A stretch of DNA of 64,000 nt from an uncultured Clostridia bacterium (GTDB lineage Bacteria > Bacillota > Clostridia > TANB77 > CAG-508). Below the pieces are notes generated by a model. The model did no database searches, was not told the DNA's origin, and worked only from the letters and a program-made list of their open reading frames with translations. The DNA lies in assembly GCA_944392485.1 (NCBI GenBank), contig CALXWO010000007.1, forward strand, positions 1-64,000. The letters are read 5' to 3'. This document shows, one piece after another, positions 17,866 to 26,203 of the stretch; positions within the stretch are counted from its first letter, which is position 1; each line of letters starts with the position of its first letter. The position numbers and the translations under genes were made by a program.

Positions 17866-18270
17866 ATGTATAAGACTAGTTTTAATGGCTTAAAAGTATC
17901 TGTCAATGGAGTTTATAGTGCATATAACCTCTCTCAAGAAGAACTTTATAGCTTAAAACGGTCATTTGGTGAAGGTAATGTAAATGGTAGCAATGGAAAT
18001 TATACAGTCTTTAAAAATGCCAAAAGAAAAGTGATTTTAACTCTTTTCGTTCATGAACTATGGATTCCCATTTGTTTTGATATTAGGAAAGATCTTCTAG
18101 AATTGTATAATTCAGATAGGCTTTATGAACAAGATATTAAAGCCCTTTCCAAAAAATTAAAAACAATGAGAATACAAATTCATGTTGAATATGACAATTT
18201 GTCATCTTCTTGGCATATTGTAGACTATGATAAGTTTCTAGCATTGCTACAAAATTTGATTAATACTTAA
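17866..18270 (+). CDS. hypothetical protein, 134 residues, with an unshifted in-frame CGG
   Basis: Starts at ATG 17866 behind AAGGAGGGAATTAT, with a TATAAT-like box just upstream. The protein has no recognised domain; it begins MYKTSFNGLKVSVNGVY and has a charged middle and a hydrophobic C-terminal helix (DKFLALLQNLI). It is the only gene here where an in-frame CGG (17959-17961) is not followed by a useful +1 frame. A shift there would stop after seven more codons and give a 39-residue product, whereas frame 0 stays open. It may be a recent arrival, a gene whose output is limited by CGG, or evidence that CGG is sometimes read as Arg. Confidence 0.65.
   Translation: MYKTSFNGLKVSVNGVYSAYNLSQEELYSLKRSFGEGNVNGSNGNYTVFKNAKRKVILTLFVHELWIPICFDIRKDLLELYNSDRLYEQDIKALSKKLKTMRIQIHVEYDNLSSSWHIVDYDKFLALLQNLINT
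17959..17961 (+). other. in-frame CGG that does not fit the +1 rule
   Basis: Context AAA-CGG-T. The +1 reading ends after GHLVKVM. It is the sole exception among in-frame CGG codons found in the window. Confidence 0.8.
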
Positions 18271-18274
18271 CCTT

Positions 18275-18319
18275 ACCACAAAAAAACACAGTGTAAAATT
18301 ACCTGTGTTTTTTTGTGGT
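18275..18319. terminator. long bidirectional terminator hairpin
   Basis: ACCACAAAAAAACACAG pairs perfectly with CTGTGTTTTTTTGTGGT across an 11-base loop. It overlaps the encoded CCA end of tRNA-Met and serves both the + strand gene and the minus strand tRNA. Confidence 0.85.
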
Positions 18320-18392
18320 AGCGAAGATGTGATTCGAACACATGACCTACCGGGTATGAACCGGTTGCTCTAGCCAACTGAGCTACTTCGCC
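18316..18392 (-). tRNA. tRNA-Met (CAT anticodon)
   Basis: A 77-base cloverleaf starting GGCGAAG and ending CTTCGCT-A-CCA with CCA encoded. D arm GCTC/GAGC, anticodon stem ACCGG/CCGGT around loop TTCATAC (anticodon CAT), and T arm ATGTG/CACAT with TTCGAAT. The acceptor sequence and the G1-U72 pair fit elongator tRNA-Met better than initiator; Ile-CAT cannot be fully excluded. Confidence 0.93.
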
Positions 18393-18408
18393 ATATGAAA
18401 CTTGTATT

Positions 18409-18437
18409 ATTATAATAAGTTTAAATAGTTTTGTCAA
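18409..18437 (-). promoter_or_regulatory. consensus promoter of tRNA-Met
   Basis: TTGACA (18437-18432), 17-base spacer, TATAAT (18414-18409), about 16 bases before the tRNA 5' end. Confidence 0.9.
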
Positions 18438-18438
18438 T

Positions 18439-18476
18439 AAAAAACCAGAAAATTGTTAAATTTTTCTGGTTTTTTA
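18439..18476 (-). terminator. intrinsic terminator
   Basis: AAAAAACCAGAAAA / TTTTTCTGGTTTTTT stem immediately after the stop of the gene at 18484. Confidence 0.85.
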
Positions 18477-18483
18477 TTATTTA

Positions 18484-18786
18484 TTATTCTTTAATATTTT
18501 CTTCTTCTATTGTTTTATACTTTTCTTTTTTAGAACTTGCTGCCTTTTGTGCTGCTTTACTACTTACATTAGCACTATATTTTTTTTGTAAACTACTTAT
18601 TTTAGCTTCTGCTTTTTTACTTGTTCCCATACTTTCTATTCTTTTTAGCTCTTCTAATTCTGCAGAAGTAAGTTTTTCTACTGATGATTCTTGAATATCA
18701 GCTTCTCCTAGTCTTTCCCAGCCACTTTTTATTCTTCTTATTATTGTTACAAAAATATTTTCTTTTTTATAATTTTCCATAAGCAT
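18484..18786 (-). CDS. hypothetical charged protein, 100 residues
   Basis: Small hydrophilic protein that is rich in Lys, Glu, Ala and Ser. It has a helix-forming middle (SSVEKLTSAELEELKRIESM) and a Lys/Ala-rich second half (KKYSANVSSKAAQKAASSKK) and is probably a coiled coil. There is no signal peptide or known domain. The start is uncertain: ATG 18786 or 18780, with the nearest GAGGTG about 24 bases upstream. It is followed by its own terminator and lies between tRNA-Met and sigA. Confidence 0.6.
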   Translation of the reverse strand: MLMENYKKENIFVTIIRRIKSGWERLGEADIQESSVEKLTSAELEELKRIESMGTSKKAEAKISSLQKKYSANVSSKAAQKAASSKKEKYKTIEEENIKE

Positions 18787-18906
18787 ATTCTTAATAAATT
18801 AAGAAATTTTCACCTCTTTTATATGAAACTATACAAAACTAAATATAGTTTACCATAAATGGCTCTATTTGTCAAATTTATGCCCTTTTAACTAAGTTCT
18901 TTTATT

Positions 18907-20100
18907 TTAATTCATGTAATCCTTTAATTTCTTACTTCTACTTGGATGTCTTAATTTTCTTAATGCTTTTGCTTCTATTTGTCTTATTCTTTCACGAGTA
19001 ACCATAAATTCTTTTCCTACTTCTTCTAATGTCCTAGATCTGCCGTCTTCTAACCCAAATCTTAATTTTAAAACTTTTGCTTCTCTTGGAGTTAATGTAT
19101 TCATTACTTCTTCTAATTGTTCTTTTAATAATGTATATGCTGCAGAATCTTGTGGAGCTGGACTATCTTCGTCTTGTATAAAATCTCCTAAATGACTGTC
19201 ATCTTCTTCTCCTATTGGTGTTTCTAAAGAAACAGGGTCTTGGGCTATTTTTTGTATTTCCATAACTTTTTCCACTGGTATTTCCATTTCTTCTGCTATT
19301 TCTTCTGGTGTTGGTTCACGTCCTAGTTGTTGAAGCAAATGTCTAGATGTTCTAATAAGTTTATTTATTGTTTCTACCATGTGAACTGGTATTCTTATTG
19401 TTCTTGCTTGGTCAGCAATTGCTCTTGTAATTGCTTGTCTTATCCACCAAGTAGCATATGTGCTAAATTTATATCCTTTTTTATAATCAAATTTCTCAAC
19501 TGCTTTTATTAGTCCCATATTTCCTTCTTGAATAAGGTCTAAAAATAGCATTCCTCTACCTACATATTTTTTTGCAATACTTACTACTAATCTTAAGTTA
19601 GATTCTGCAAGTTTTTGTTTTGCTTCTTCGTCACCTTCTAAAACTTTTTTTGCAAGTTCTAATTCTTCTTCAAAACTCAATAGTGGAATTTTTCCTATTT
19701 CTCTTAAATACATTCTAACAGGATCATCTATATTTATCCCATCAAAATTCATTGTGTTAATATCTTCTAATTTAATATCTTCTACTTCTTCCAAATCTTC
19801 TAAATCTGGTTCTTCTATATCATCCTTTAAAACATCTACACCATATTCTTCAAAAGCATCAAATACCTTATCTATTTGTTCTGGGTTAATATCTCCTAAT
19901 TGACTTGCAAGTTCACCATATGTTATTTGACCTTTTTCTTTTGCTTTTTTTAATATTTCTTGAACTTTTTTGTTTGCATCTTCTACTTCTTTTTTTTGTT
20001 CTTCTTTTTTTGGGTTTTTATTTTTTTCTTCTTTAACTTTTTTATTTTTTGTTTTTAGTTCTTCTATTATCTCTTCATTGTCCTTTTTTGATCTACCCAT
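18907..20100 (-). CDS. sigA: primary sigma factor RpoD/SigA
   Basis: Housekeeping sigma factor of 397 residues. Region 1.1-like N-terminal part ([27 protein letters not shown]), region 1.2 [21 protein letters not shown], region 2 with the core-binding and -10 recognition helix ([31 protein letters not shown]), region 3, and region 4.2 ([26 protein letters not shown]) for the -35 box. A Lys/Glu-rich stretch precedes region 1.1. It is downstream of dnaG, the conserved Firmicutes order. GGAGGAG precedes ATG 20100. The many TTGACA-17-TATAAT promoters seen in the window match its expected specificity. Confidence 0.97.
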   Translation of the reverse strand: MGRSKKDNEEIIEELKTKNKKVKEEKNKNPKKEEQKKEVEDANKKVQEILKKAKEKGQITYGELASQLGDINPEQIDKVFDAFEEYGVDVLKDDIEEPDLEDLEEVEDIKLEDINTMNFDGINIDDPVRMYLREIGKIPLLSFEEELELAKKVLEGDEEAKQKLAESNLRLVVSIAKKYVGRGMLFLDLIQEGNMGLIKAVEKFDYKKGYKFSTYATWWIRQAITRAIADQARTIRIPVHMVETINKLIRTSRHLLQQLGREPTPEEIAEEMEIPVEKVMEIQKIAQDPVSLETPIGEEDDSHLGDFIQDEDSPAPQDSAAYTLLKEQLEEVMNTLTPREAKVLKLRFGLEDGRSRTLEEVGKEFMVTRERIRQIEAKALRKLRHPSRSKKLKDYMN

Positions 20101-20129
20101 CTTAAAAAACTCCTCCTTAATTTCTAATA

Positions 20130-21911
20130 TTACTTAAGTTGTGTTAAGTTTATAATTAAATTTTGCAATTCTTTTTCTAAAAGTTTTGTTTCTTCTATGC
20201 TTTTTTCTTTACTTTCTAAAATTTTAATAATCTCTTTTTTTCTGGCTAGTAGTCTCTCTTTTTTGTAGTTTTTTACTAAATCTTCTATTGCTTTTTGGTC
20301 ATCTTTTATTTCGTTATCCTCTGCCATAATTCCTGTAAGTATTCCTATAATTTTTTCGTTTTCGTTAAAAATTTCCAATATATTATCTATATTACTATTT
20401 CCTTTTTCAAATTCTTCATACAATTTTTGTACAATTTCTTTGTTTTCTACTCTTTTAAAATCTTCTGGAGATAATATTTTTTTTATTTTGTTGTATACTT
20501 CTACTTTTCCATCAAGTAGTAATGCTATTATCATGTTTTCTCTTTTTAATAAATTTGTAGGAATATTATCTTCTTTTTTATTTTCTTTGTTAATTGGTTT
20601 TTTTTCTAAAATTTTTTGTCCTTGATTTTTTGAATATATAAGTTTATTTATTTGTGCATATATTGCTTCTCTAGATATATTATAATCCTTTGAAATTTTA
20701 TCTATATATATTTCTTGCTCTATTTTATTATCAATTGTAGACATCAATTTTGCAACTTCATTTAAAAATTTAACTTTATCATTTACATTTTCTAAATCTA
20801 AATCTTTTTTTAGCACTTTTACTTTAAATTCTATTAATGAAATTGCATTTTCTACTAAATTATTAAATCTTCCATTCCCATATTTAATAACATATTCATC
20901 TGGATCTTTTGCACCTTCCATCTGGAGAATTCTAATGTCACAACCTAAATTGTTTAAAATTTCCAAGCCTCTTAATGTAGCTGCTTGTCCAGCAGAATCT
21001 GAATCATATGAAATTATTACTTTTTCTGCATATTTTCTAAGTAGTCTTCCTTGTGCTTCTGTAAGTGCTGTACCACAAGATGCTACAACATTTTCTATTC
21101 CCCTTTGGTGAAGAGAAATAACATCCATATATCCCTCAACTATAATAATTTTTTCTAATTTGCTGTTTTTTGCAATATTCAATCCGTATAAATTTCTTGC
21201 CTTACTATAGACTAAGTTCTCTGGAGAATTAATATATTTTGGAAGCGAGTTATCTAGCACCCTTCCTCCAAAAGCAATAAATCTGTTTCTTACATCTTGT
21301 ATTGGAAAAATTAATCTGTTTTTGAATCTATCAATATAAGTATTTCCTTTTTTAATTACTAAATCAGATGCTAATATTTCTTCGTCATTAAATCCTTTTT
21401 CTTTTAAAAAACCATATAAATTGAAATTAATTGGTGCATAACCAATATAATAATCTTTTAATGTTTTATTATCTAACTTTCTTTTTTTTACGTACTCTTG
21501 TGCTGGCTTAGATATTGGTTTGTATAACAATTCATGGTAATGCAATGCTACTTCTTTATTAATTTCATATATTTTTTCTTTAAGAATTTGTTTTTTTTCA
21601 TCAAAAGAATTCTCTAATGTTGGAAGCGTTATTCCTGCTCTTTCTGCTAAAATTTCTAGACTTTCCTTAAAGTCTACATTTTCTATTTTGCTAATAAAAT
21701 GTATTACATTTCCTCCCGCTCCGCATCCAAAGCAATGAAATATTTGTTTATCTGGAGAAACAGAAAAAGAAGGTGTTTTTTCTTTATGGAAAGGACACAA
21801 TCCAAAGAAATTTCTCCCACTTCTTTTTAATGTTACATATTGTGATACTATATCTACTATATCATTGCTATTTTTTATGTCATCAATTAATTCTTCACTA
21901 TATCGCACCAT
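20130..21911 (-). CDS. dnaG: DNA primase
   Basis: DnaG synthesises RNA primers at the replication fork. The 593-residue protein has the N-terminal CHC2 zinc finger ([26 protein letters not shown]), the RNA polymerase domain with GRNFFGL, then YINSPEN, the TOPRIM motifs [10 protein letters not shown] and [11 protein letters not shown], and a C-terminal helicase-binding part ending [13 protein letters not shown]. Length and order are normal. The ATG at 21911 follows AAAGGCG. The sigA start is 30 bases downstream. Confidence 0.97.
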   Translation of the reverse strand: MVRYSEELIDDIKNSNDIVDIVSQYVTLKRSGRNFFGLCPFHKEKTPSFSVSPDKQIFHCFGCGAGGNVIHFISKIENVDFKESLEILAERAGITLPTLENSFDEKKQILKEKIYEINKEVALHYHELLYKPISKPAQEYVKKRKLDNKTLKDYYIGYAPINFNLYGFLKEKGFNDEEILASDLVIKKGNTYIDRFKNRLIFPIQDVRNRFIAFGGRVLDNSLPKYINSPENLVYSKARNLYGLNIAKNSKLEKIIIVEGYMDVISLHQRGIENVVASCGTALTEAQGRLLRKYAEKVIISYDSDSAGQAATLRGLEILNNLGCDIRILQMEGAKDPDEYVIKYGNGRFNNLVENAISLIEFKVKVLKKDLDLENVNDKVKFLNEVAKLMSTIDNKIEQEIYIDKISKDYNISREAIYAQINKLIYSKNQGQKILEKKPINKENKKEDNIPTNLLKRENMIIALLLDGKVEVYNKIKKILSPEDFKRVENKEIVQKLYEEFEKGNSNIDNILEIFNENEKIIGILTGIMAEDNEIKDDQKAIEDLVKNYKKERLLARKKEIIKILESKEKSIEETKLLEKELQNLIINLTQLK

Positions 21912-22025
21912 TTTTTTACGCCTTTCTTTTACATAAATATATTATTCGACAACTAATCTTTAAATCCTTCCTACATAAAATAAGTATATTGTTAGTTAAT
22001 AAGCTAATAAAGTATTTGCCGTCAA

Positions 22026-22052
22026 AAAAATCCTAACACATGTTAGGATTTT
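22026..22052 (-). terminator. intrinsic terminator
   Basis: AAAATCCTAACA / TGTTAGGATTTT hairpin between the carD-type gene stop and dnaG. Confidence 0.85.
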
Positions 22053-22070
22053 ATCTTTTTAGTTCTGAAA

Positions 22071-22631
22071 TTAGATTTCTCCGTTAAAAGGAATAAATTT
22101 TTGAACTATATTGTCAGAAGGATTTTCTGAAATGTTTTTACTATATTCTGTAAAAGAATGATTTATTGTGTCATCTACCAATTCTTCTACCTTTTCTTTA
22201 TCTGAGTTCTCTGCAAGAGTAAGTTCACTAACTAAAATTTGTTTTGCATTTACTAACATTTTTTTCTCTCCTGTAGAAAGTCCTTTTTCTTTTTGTTTAA
22301 AGCTTAAATTTCTAACAACGTCTGCTACTTCATATATGTCTCCACTTTTCATTTTCTCCATATTATCTCTATATCTTTTGTTCCAATTCATTGACATTTC
22401 AGTTGAATCTGTTTCTAAAACTTTAAAAACTTTTCCTGCTGTTTCTTTGTCTATTATGTCTCTTACTCCTATTCCCTCTGCTTTTGATGTTGGAACCATA
22501 ACCTTAACTTCGCCAGGCATTTTAATTATGTAATAATTTTGTTTTTCACCTAAAATATCCTTTTCCTCTATTCCTTCAATTGTTCCTGCACCATGCATTG
22601 GATATACTACTTTATCACCAATATTAAACAT
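22071..22631 (-). CDS. CarD/CdnL-type RNA polymerase regulator
   Basis: CarD-like transcription regulator of about 186 residues. The N-terminal Tudor-like RNA polymerase beta-interacting domain reads FNIGDKVVYPMHGAGTIEGIEE and continues YYIIKMPGEVKVMVPTSKA; a helical C-terminal domain follows (WNKRYRDNMEKMKSGDIYEVADVVRNL). Such proteins stabilise open complexes at sigma-A promoters. ATG 22631 is preferred over GTG 22640 because AGGA lies 11 bases before it. It is single-gene by its own terminator. Confidence 0.9.
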   Translation of the reverse strand: MFNIGDKVVYPMHGAGTIEGIEEKDILGEKQNYYIIKMPGEVKVMVPTSKAEGIGVRDIIDKETAGKVFKVLETDSTEMSMNWNKRYRDNMEKMKSGDIYEVADVVRNLSFKQKEKGLSTGEKKMLVNAKQILVSELTLAENSDKEKVEELVDDTINHSFTEYSKNISENPSDNIVQKFIPFNGEI

Positions 22632-22722
22632 ATATGACACTTCCTTTTTTTAGTTTTTTCTTATCTCGACCTTTTTAATTATATCATATTTTTGGTGTTA
22701 AGTCAAAGGATTTTTTGGCACA

Positions 22723-22777
22723 ACAAATATGGCGGAGTAAAATGTTAAAACTCAGCATTTTGCCCCGCCATATTTAT
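22723..22777 (-). terminator. long stem-loop after dut
   Basis: AAATATGGCGG / CCGCCATATTT outer stem and AGTAAAATG-type inner stem between dut and the CarD-type gene. There is little of a T run after it on the minus strand, so it may be a processing or weak termination signal. Confidence 0.7.
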
Positions 22778-22789
22778 TAACTTTTGTTA

Positions 22790-23248
22790 CTAATTTGTTG
22801 ATCCAAATCCTCCAGATCGTTCTCCATTAGCATTATCATTATCTACTGTTAAATATTTTTGAAAAATCCCTTGTCCTATTCTTTCTCCTTTTTTTATTTC
22901 TATATCCTCTGATTTTATGTTATAAAAAGCAAACATAATATGTCCATCATTATCTGGATTTCCATAATAATCGCTGTCTATAACTCCTATACTATTTGCT
23001 AAAATCAATCCCTTCTTGCCTGGATTGGAACTTCTATTTGCTAATATTAAAACTTCATCTGAACCCATATATGCTTTTATTCCTGTTTTTATAAGTGTTG
23101 GCTTTTGACCTAATTTAAATGCTGGTATTATACAGTCTTCTGCTGATTCTATATCATACCCCGCTGAATTTTTTGTTGATCTTTGTGGTAAGTTTATATT
23201 ACTATTTTCAAATCCTTTTGCAATTTCAAATCCGCGTTTTCTTTCCAT
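22790..23248 (-). CDS. dut: dUTP diphosphatase
   Basis: Trimeric dUTPase hydrolysing dUTP to dUMP and pyrophosphate. The 152-residue protein has the five family motifs: SAGYDIESAEDC, ANRSSNPGKKGLILANSIG, VIDSDYYGNPDN, RIGQGIF and the C-terminal P-loop-like GERSGGFGSTN that closes over the substrate. Start ATG 23248 is preceded by AAGAGGTAAAATT. It is convergent with nothing and separated from carD by a stem-loop. Confidence 0.95.
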   Translation of the reverse strand: MERKRGFEIAKGFENSNINLPQRSTKNSAGYDIESAEDCIIPAFKLGQKPTLIKTGIKAYMGSDEVLILANRSSNPGKKGLILANSIGVIDSDYYGNPDNDGHIMFAFYNIKSEDIEIKKGERIGQGIFQKYLTVDNDNANGERSGGFGSTN

Positions 23249-23348
23249 AATTTTACCTCTTTTCTAAATTTCTTTTTTTCTTTTACATTATATATTTTTT
23301 GACAATATGTGTCAATTATAATTTTGGGCTCATATATTAATATAAGAC

Positions 23349-23527
23349 AAATTGTAATTTGTGTGTGTCTCAAATGGGACGGTTCTTGATGGGTCGTTTC
23401 CTCAACGTTGTAGGGGTCGCACTCCTGGGCGACCCGAAAATCGGGTATACGGGGCGCCGAAGACAGCGCCCCCTACATCAAAAATCCAAATTTCAAAAAC
23501 AAAATACAATTATACAAATTACAATTT
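23349..23527. repeat. palindromic intergenic repeat, GC-rich core type 1
   Basis: Ends AAATTGTAATTTG and CAAATTACAATTT, core nearly identical to the copy at 8053. The right end is flush with the feoA ribosome site AGGAGG. An open frame across the repeat runs into feoA but lacks a ribosome site. Confidence 0.92.
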
Positions 23528-23543
23528 AGGAGGTTTCAATATA

Positions 23544-23774
23544 ATGAAAAATACATCCTTAGATAAATTAGATATAGATAATTCTGCTACAATAAAATCA
23601 TTACATTGTACTGGAGATTTAAGAAGAAGGCTATTAGATTTAGGTTTAATAAATGGAACTAAAATAAAAGCTGTTTTAAAAAGTCCTATTGGAAATCCTA
23701 TTGCATACGAAATAAGAGGTACTGTTATAGCTTTAAGAAAAGAAGATTCTAAATTAATAATCATTTCTTCATAA
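23544..23774 (+). CDS. feoA: ferrous iron transport protein A
   Basis: FeoA is a small SH3-like cytosolic partner of the FeoB ferrous iron transporter. The 76-residue protein contains the family pattern LRRRLLDLGLINGTKIKAV and PIAYEIRGTVIALRKEDSKLI. ATG 23544 follows AGGAGGTTTCAATATA. It precedes feoB by 107 bases, with a hairpin between, so the two genes may be expressed at different levels. Confidence 0.95.
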   Translation: MKNTSLDKLDIDNSATIKSLHCTGDLRRRLLDLGLINGTKIKAVLKSPIGNPIAYEIRGTVIALRKEDSKLIIISS

Positions 23775-23784
23775 AATAAATGGC

Positions 23785-23821
23785 AAAATGGGAAAGCAAG
23801 TTGATTGCTTTTTCCGTTTTG
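23785..23821 (+). terminator. hairpin between feoA and feoB
   Basis: AAAATGGGAAAGCA / TGCTTTTTCCGTTTT stem (with G-U pairs) followed shortly by T-rich sequence; a likely partial terminator. Confidence 0.7.
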
Positions 23822-23881
23822 TCTTCAACTTTTTTTATTTTTTTACATATATTATATAAATATTAAAATTGGGGTGATTTT

Positions 23882-26031
23882 ATGGGGCTTACTTCTGCCT
23901 CTACTGGTAATAAACTTTTAAATAATGATATAGAAAATCTCAAAAACAATTGTGATTACACTATTGCAATTGCACGGAAATCCTAATGTTGGAAAAAGTA
24001 CTGTTTTTAATGCTTTAACTGGTCTTCATCAGCATACTGGCAATTGGCCTGGAAAAACTGTAAGTAATACTTGTGGTGTATCTCAATTTAAAGATAAAAA
24101 ATTTCTTTTTGTGGACATTCCTGGTACATATTCCATAATGTCTAATTCGCAAGAAGAAGAAATTGCAAGAGATTATATTTGTTTTGGAAATCCAGATTGT
24201 ACAGTTATTGTAGTAGATTCTACTTGCTTGGAAAGAAATTTAAATTTAGTGTTTCAAATATTAGAAATTACAAATAATGTTGTAGTGTGTGTTAATTTGC
24301 TAGATGAAGCTAATAAAAAGGGAATTCATATTGATTTAGATAAATTATCTTTTGAGCTTGGTGTTCCTGTTGTTGGAACTATTGCAAGAAATAGAAAGAC
24401 TTTAAACAATTTAATGAATGAAGTTTATAGTATATGTTCTTCTAATAATACAAAAAAATATTTTAAAATTGATTATTCAGATGCTATTAATTCTGCTTTA
24501 AATATAGTTGAAAAAAGTTTGCCTAATATTATTTCTACTCCTTGTTTTAATAATTATAGGTGGATAGCTTTAAAACTCTTAGAAGGAAATAAAAAAATAA
24601 TTTCTTCTATACAAAAGCATCTTGGAATAAATTTAATTGAAAATTCAGTAATTAAAGAAAGTCTTGATTATGCTAAACAAATATTGGCTGATGCTGGATT
24701 TACAAACAATTCTTTTAAGGATAAAATAGTTTCTTCAATTATTTATTATAGTGAAAAAACTGCCTTGGATGTGGTAAGTTATAAAAAAGTTAATTATAAT
24801 AAAAAAAATATCAGTATAGATAAAATTCTTACTTCAAAACTTACAGGTATTCCTATTATGATTGCTTTTTTTGCCTTAATCTTTTGGATTACCATAACTG
24901 GTGCAAATTACCCTTCACAGTTGCTTTCTAATTTTTTTAACTTTTTAGAAGATAAATTGTTTTATTTGTTTAGTAGTATTAATACTCCTAAATGGATTAT
25001 TGATATTTTAATTTTTGGAATGTTTAGAACTTTGGGATGGGTAATAGCTGTAATGCTTCCACCTATGGCCATTTTTTTCCCACTTTTTACTGTTTTAGAA
25101 GATTTAGGTTATCTTCCTCGTATAGCTTTTAATTTAGATAATTTTTTTAAAAAAGCTTGTACTTCTGGAAAGCAAGCATTAACCATGTGTATGGGATTTG
25201 GTTGTAACGCTGCTGGTGTTGTTGGTGCAAGAATTATAGACTCTCCTAGAGAAAGATTAATTGCAATTATTACAAATAATTTTGTTCCTTGTAATGGTCG
25301 TTTTCCTTTTTTAATTACTATTTCATCTATTTTTATTGCAGGTAGTTCTTTTGGCATTTGGTCTTCTGTTCTTTCTGCTTTATCTGTTGTTTTTATAGTT
25401 ATTATTGGTATTGTTATGACCTTAATAATATCTAAATTGCTTTCAAAAACAATACTAAAAGGCTTTCCTTCTTCTTTTATATTAGAACTTCCTCCTTACA
25501 GGAAACCTCAGTTTGGAAAAATTTTAATTCGTTCAATTTTTGATAGAACTTTATTTGTTCTTCGGAAGGGCAGTTGCTGTTGCTGCTCCTGCAGGAATTA
25601 TTATTTGGATTTTTGCAAATGTTAATATATATGGAAATAGTATTTTAAATCATATTGCTATTTTTTTAAATCCTTTTGCTTTGCTAATGGGACTTGATGG
25701 CTATATTTTAACTGCTTTTTTGCTTGCTCTTCCTGCAAATGAAATAGTTCTTCCTATTATTCTTATGAGTTATACCTCTGGTGGAAATTTAGTCCAAATT
25801 GAAAATATTAGCAATATTTCTAATATTTTAATAAATAATGGTTGGACTATTTTAACTGCAATAAATGTAATGCTTTTTAGTTTAATGCACTTCCCTTGTA
25901 GTACAACATTGCTTAGCATAAAAAAAGAAACTGGCAGTTGGAAATGGGCAGTTCTTTCTTTTTTAATTCCTACAGTTTGTGGAATTTTAATTTGTATAGT
26001 CACAACCGGAATTTATAATTTTATAAAATAA
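23882..26031 (+). CDS. feoB: ferrous iron transporter FeoB, two CGG +1 frameshifts
   Basis: FeoB is the membrane GTPase permease for Fe(II). The real start is ATG 23882 (behind GGGGTGATTTT), giving MGLTSASTGNKLL, the usual opening. Frame 0 hits CGG at 23975-23977 followed by A and would stop two codons later; the +1 frame gives G-NPNVGKST, the G1 P-loop, then DIPGTYS (G3) and CVNLLDE (G4). The permease part follows, with ALTMCMGFGCNAAGVVGARI and NNFVPCNGRFPFL. At a second CGG (25563-25565, followed by A) another +1 step gives L-GRAVAVAAPAGIIIWIF and the second gate domain to the stop at 26031. The product is about 715 residues. Without both shifts no FeoB could form. Confidence 0.95.
23975..23978 (+). 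other. +1 shift site CGGA in feoB P-loop
   Basis: Context GCA-CGG-A. Skipping C yields Gly32, the first residue of the invariant G1 motif GNPNVGKS. Confidence 0.95.
25563..25566 (+). other. second +1 shift site CGGA in feoB
   Basis: Context CTT-CGG-A, in the frame set by the first shift. Skipping C yields Gly561 and restores GRAVAVAAPAG. Confidence 0.95.
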
Positions 26032-26203
26032 ATTGGAATTTGTTGTTTAGAGATTAGAGGTTAGAGATTGGAGATTAATTGCAAATATTGCATGGGCAGA
26101 TTCCATATCTGCCCGAAATGTTTTGTTTACGGGCGGAAATAGATTCCGCCCCTACATTCCAAAATTCTAATCTCTAATTTCTAATATCTAACTTCTAAAT
26201 TAG
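26032..26203. repeat. palindromic repeat with 7-bp periodic arms, type 5
   Basis: Directly follows the feoB stop (ATTGGAATTTG). The left arm is made of 7-bp units of consensus TTAGAGR, the right arm of units such as CTAATTT, and the arms are complementary. The core holds two small hairpins: GGGCAGA/TCTGCCC and GGGCGGAA/TTCCGCCC. The right end overlaps the fbp stop. Only one copy is seen here. Confidence 0.85.
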
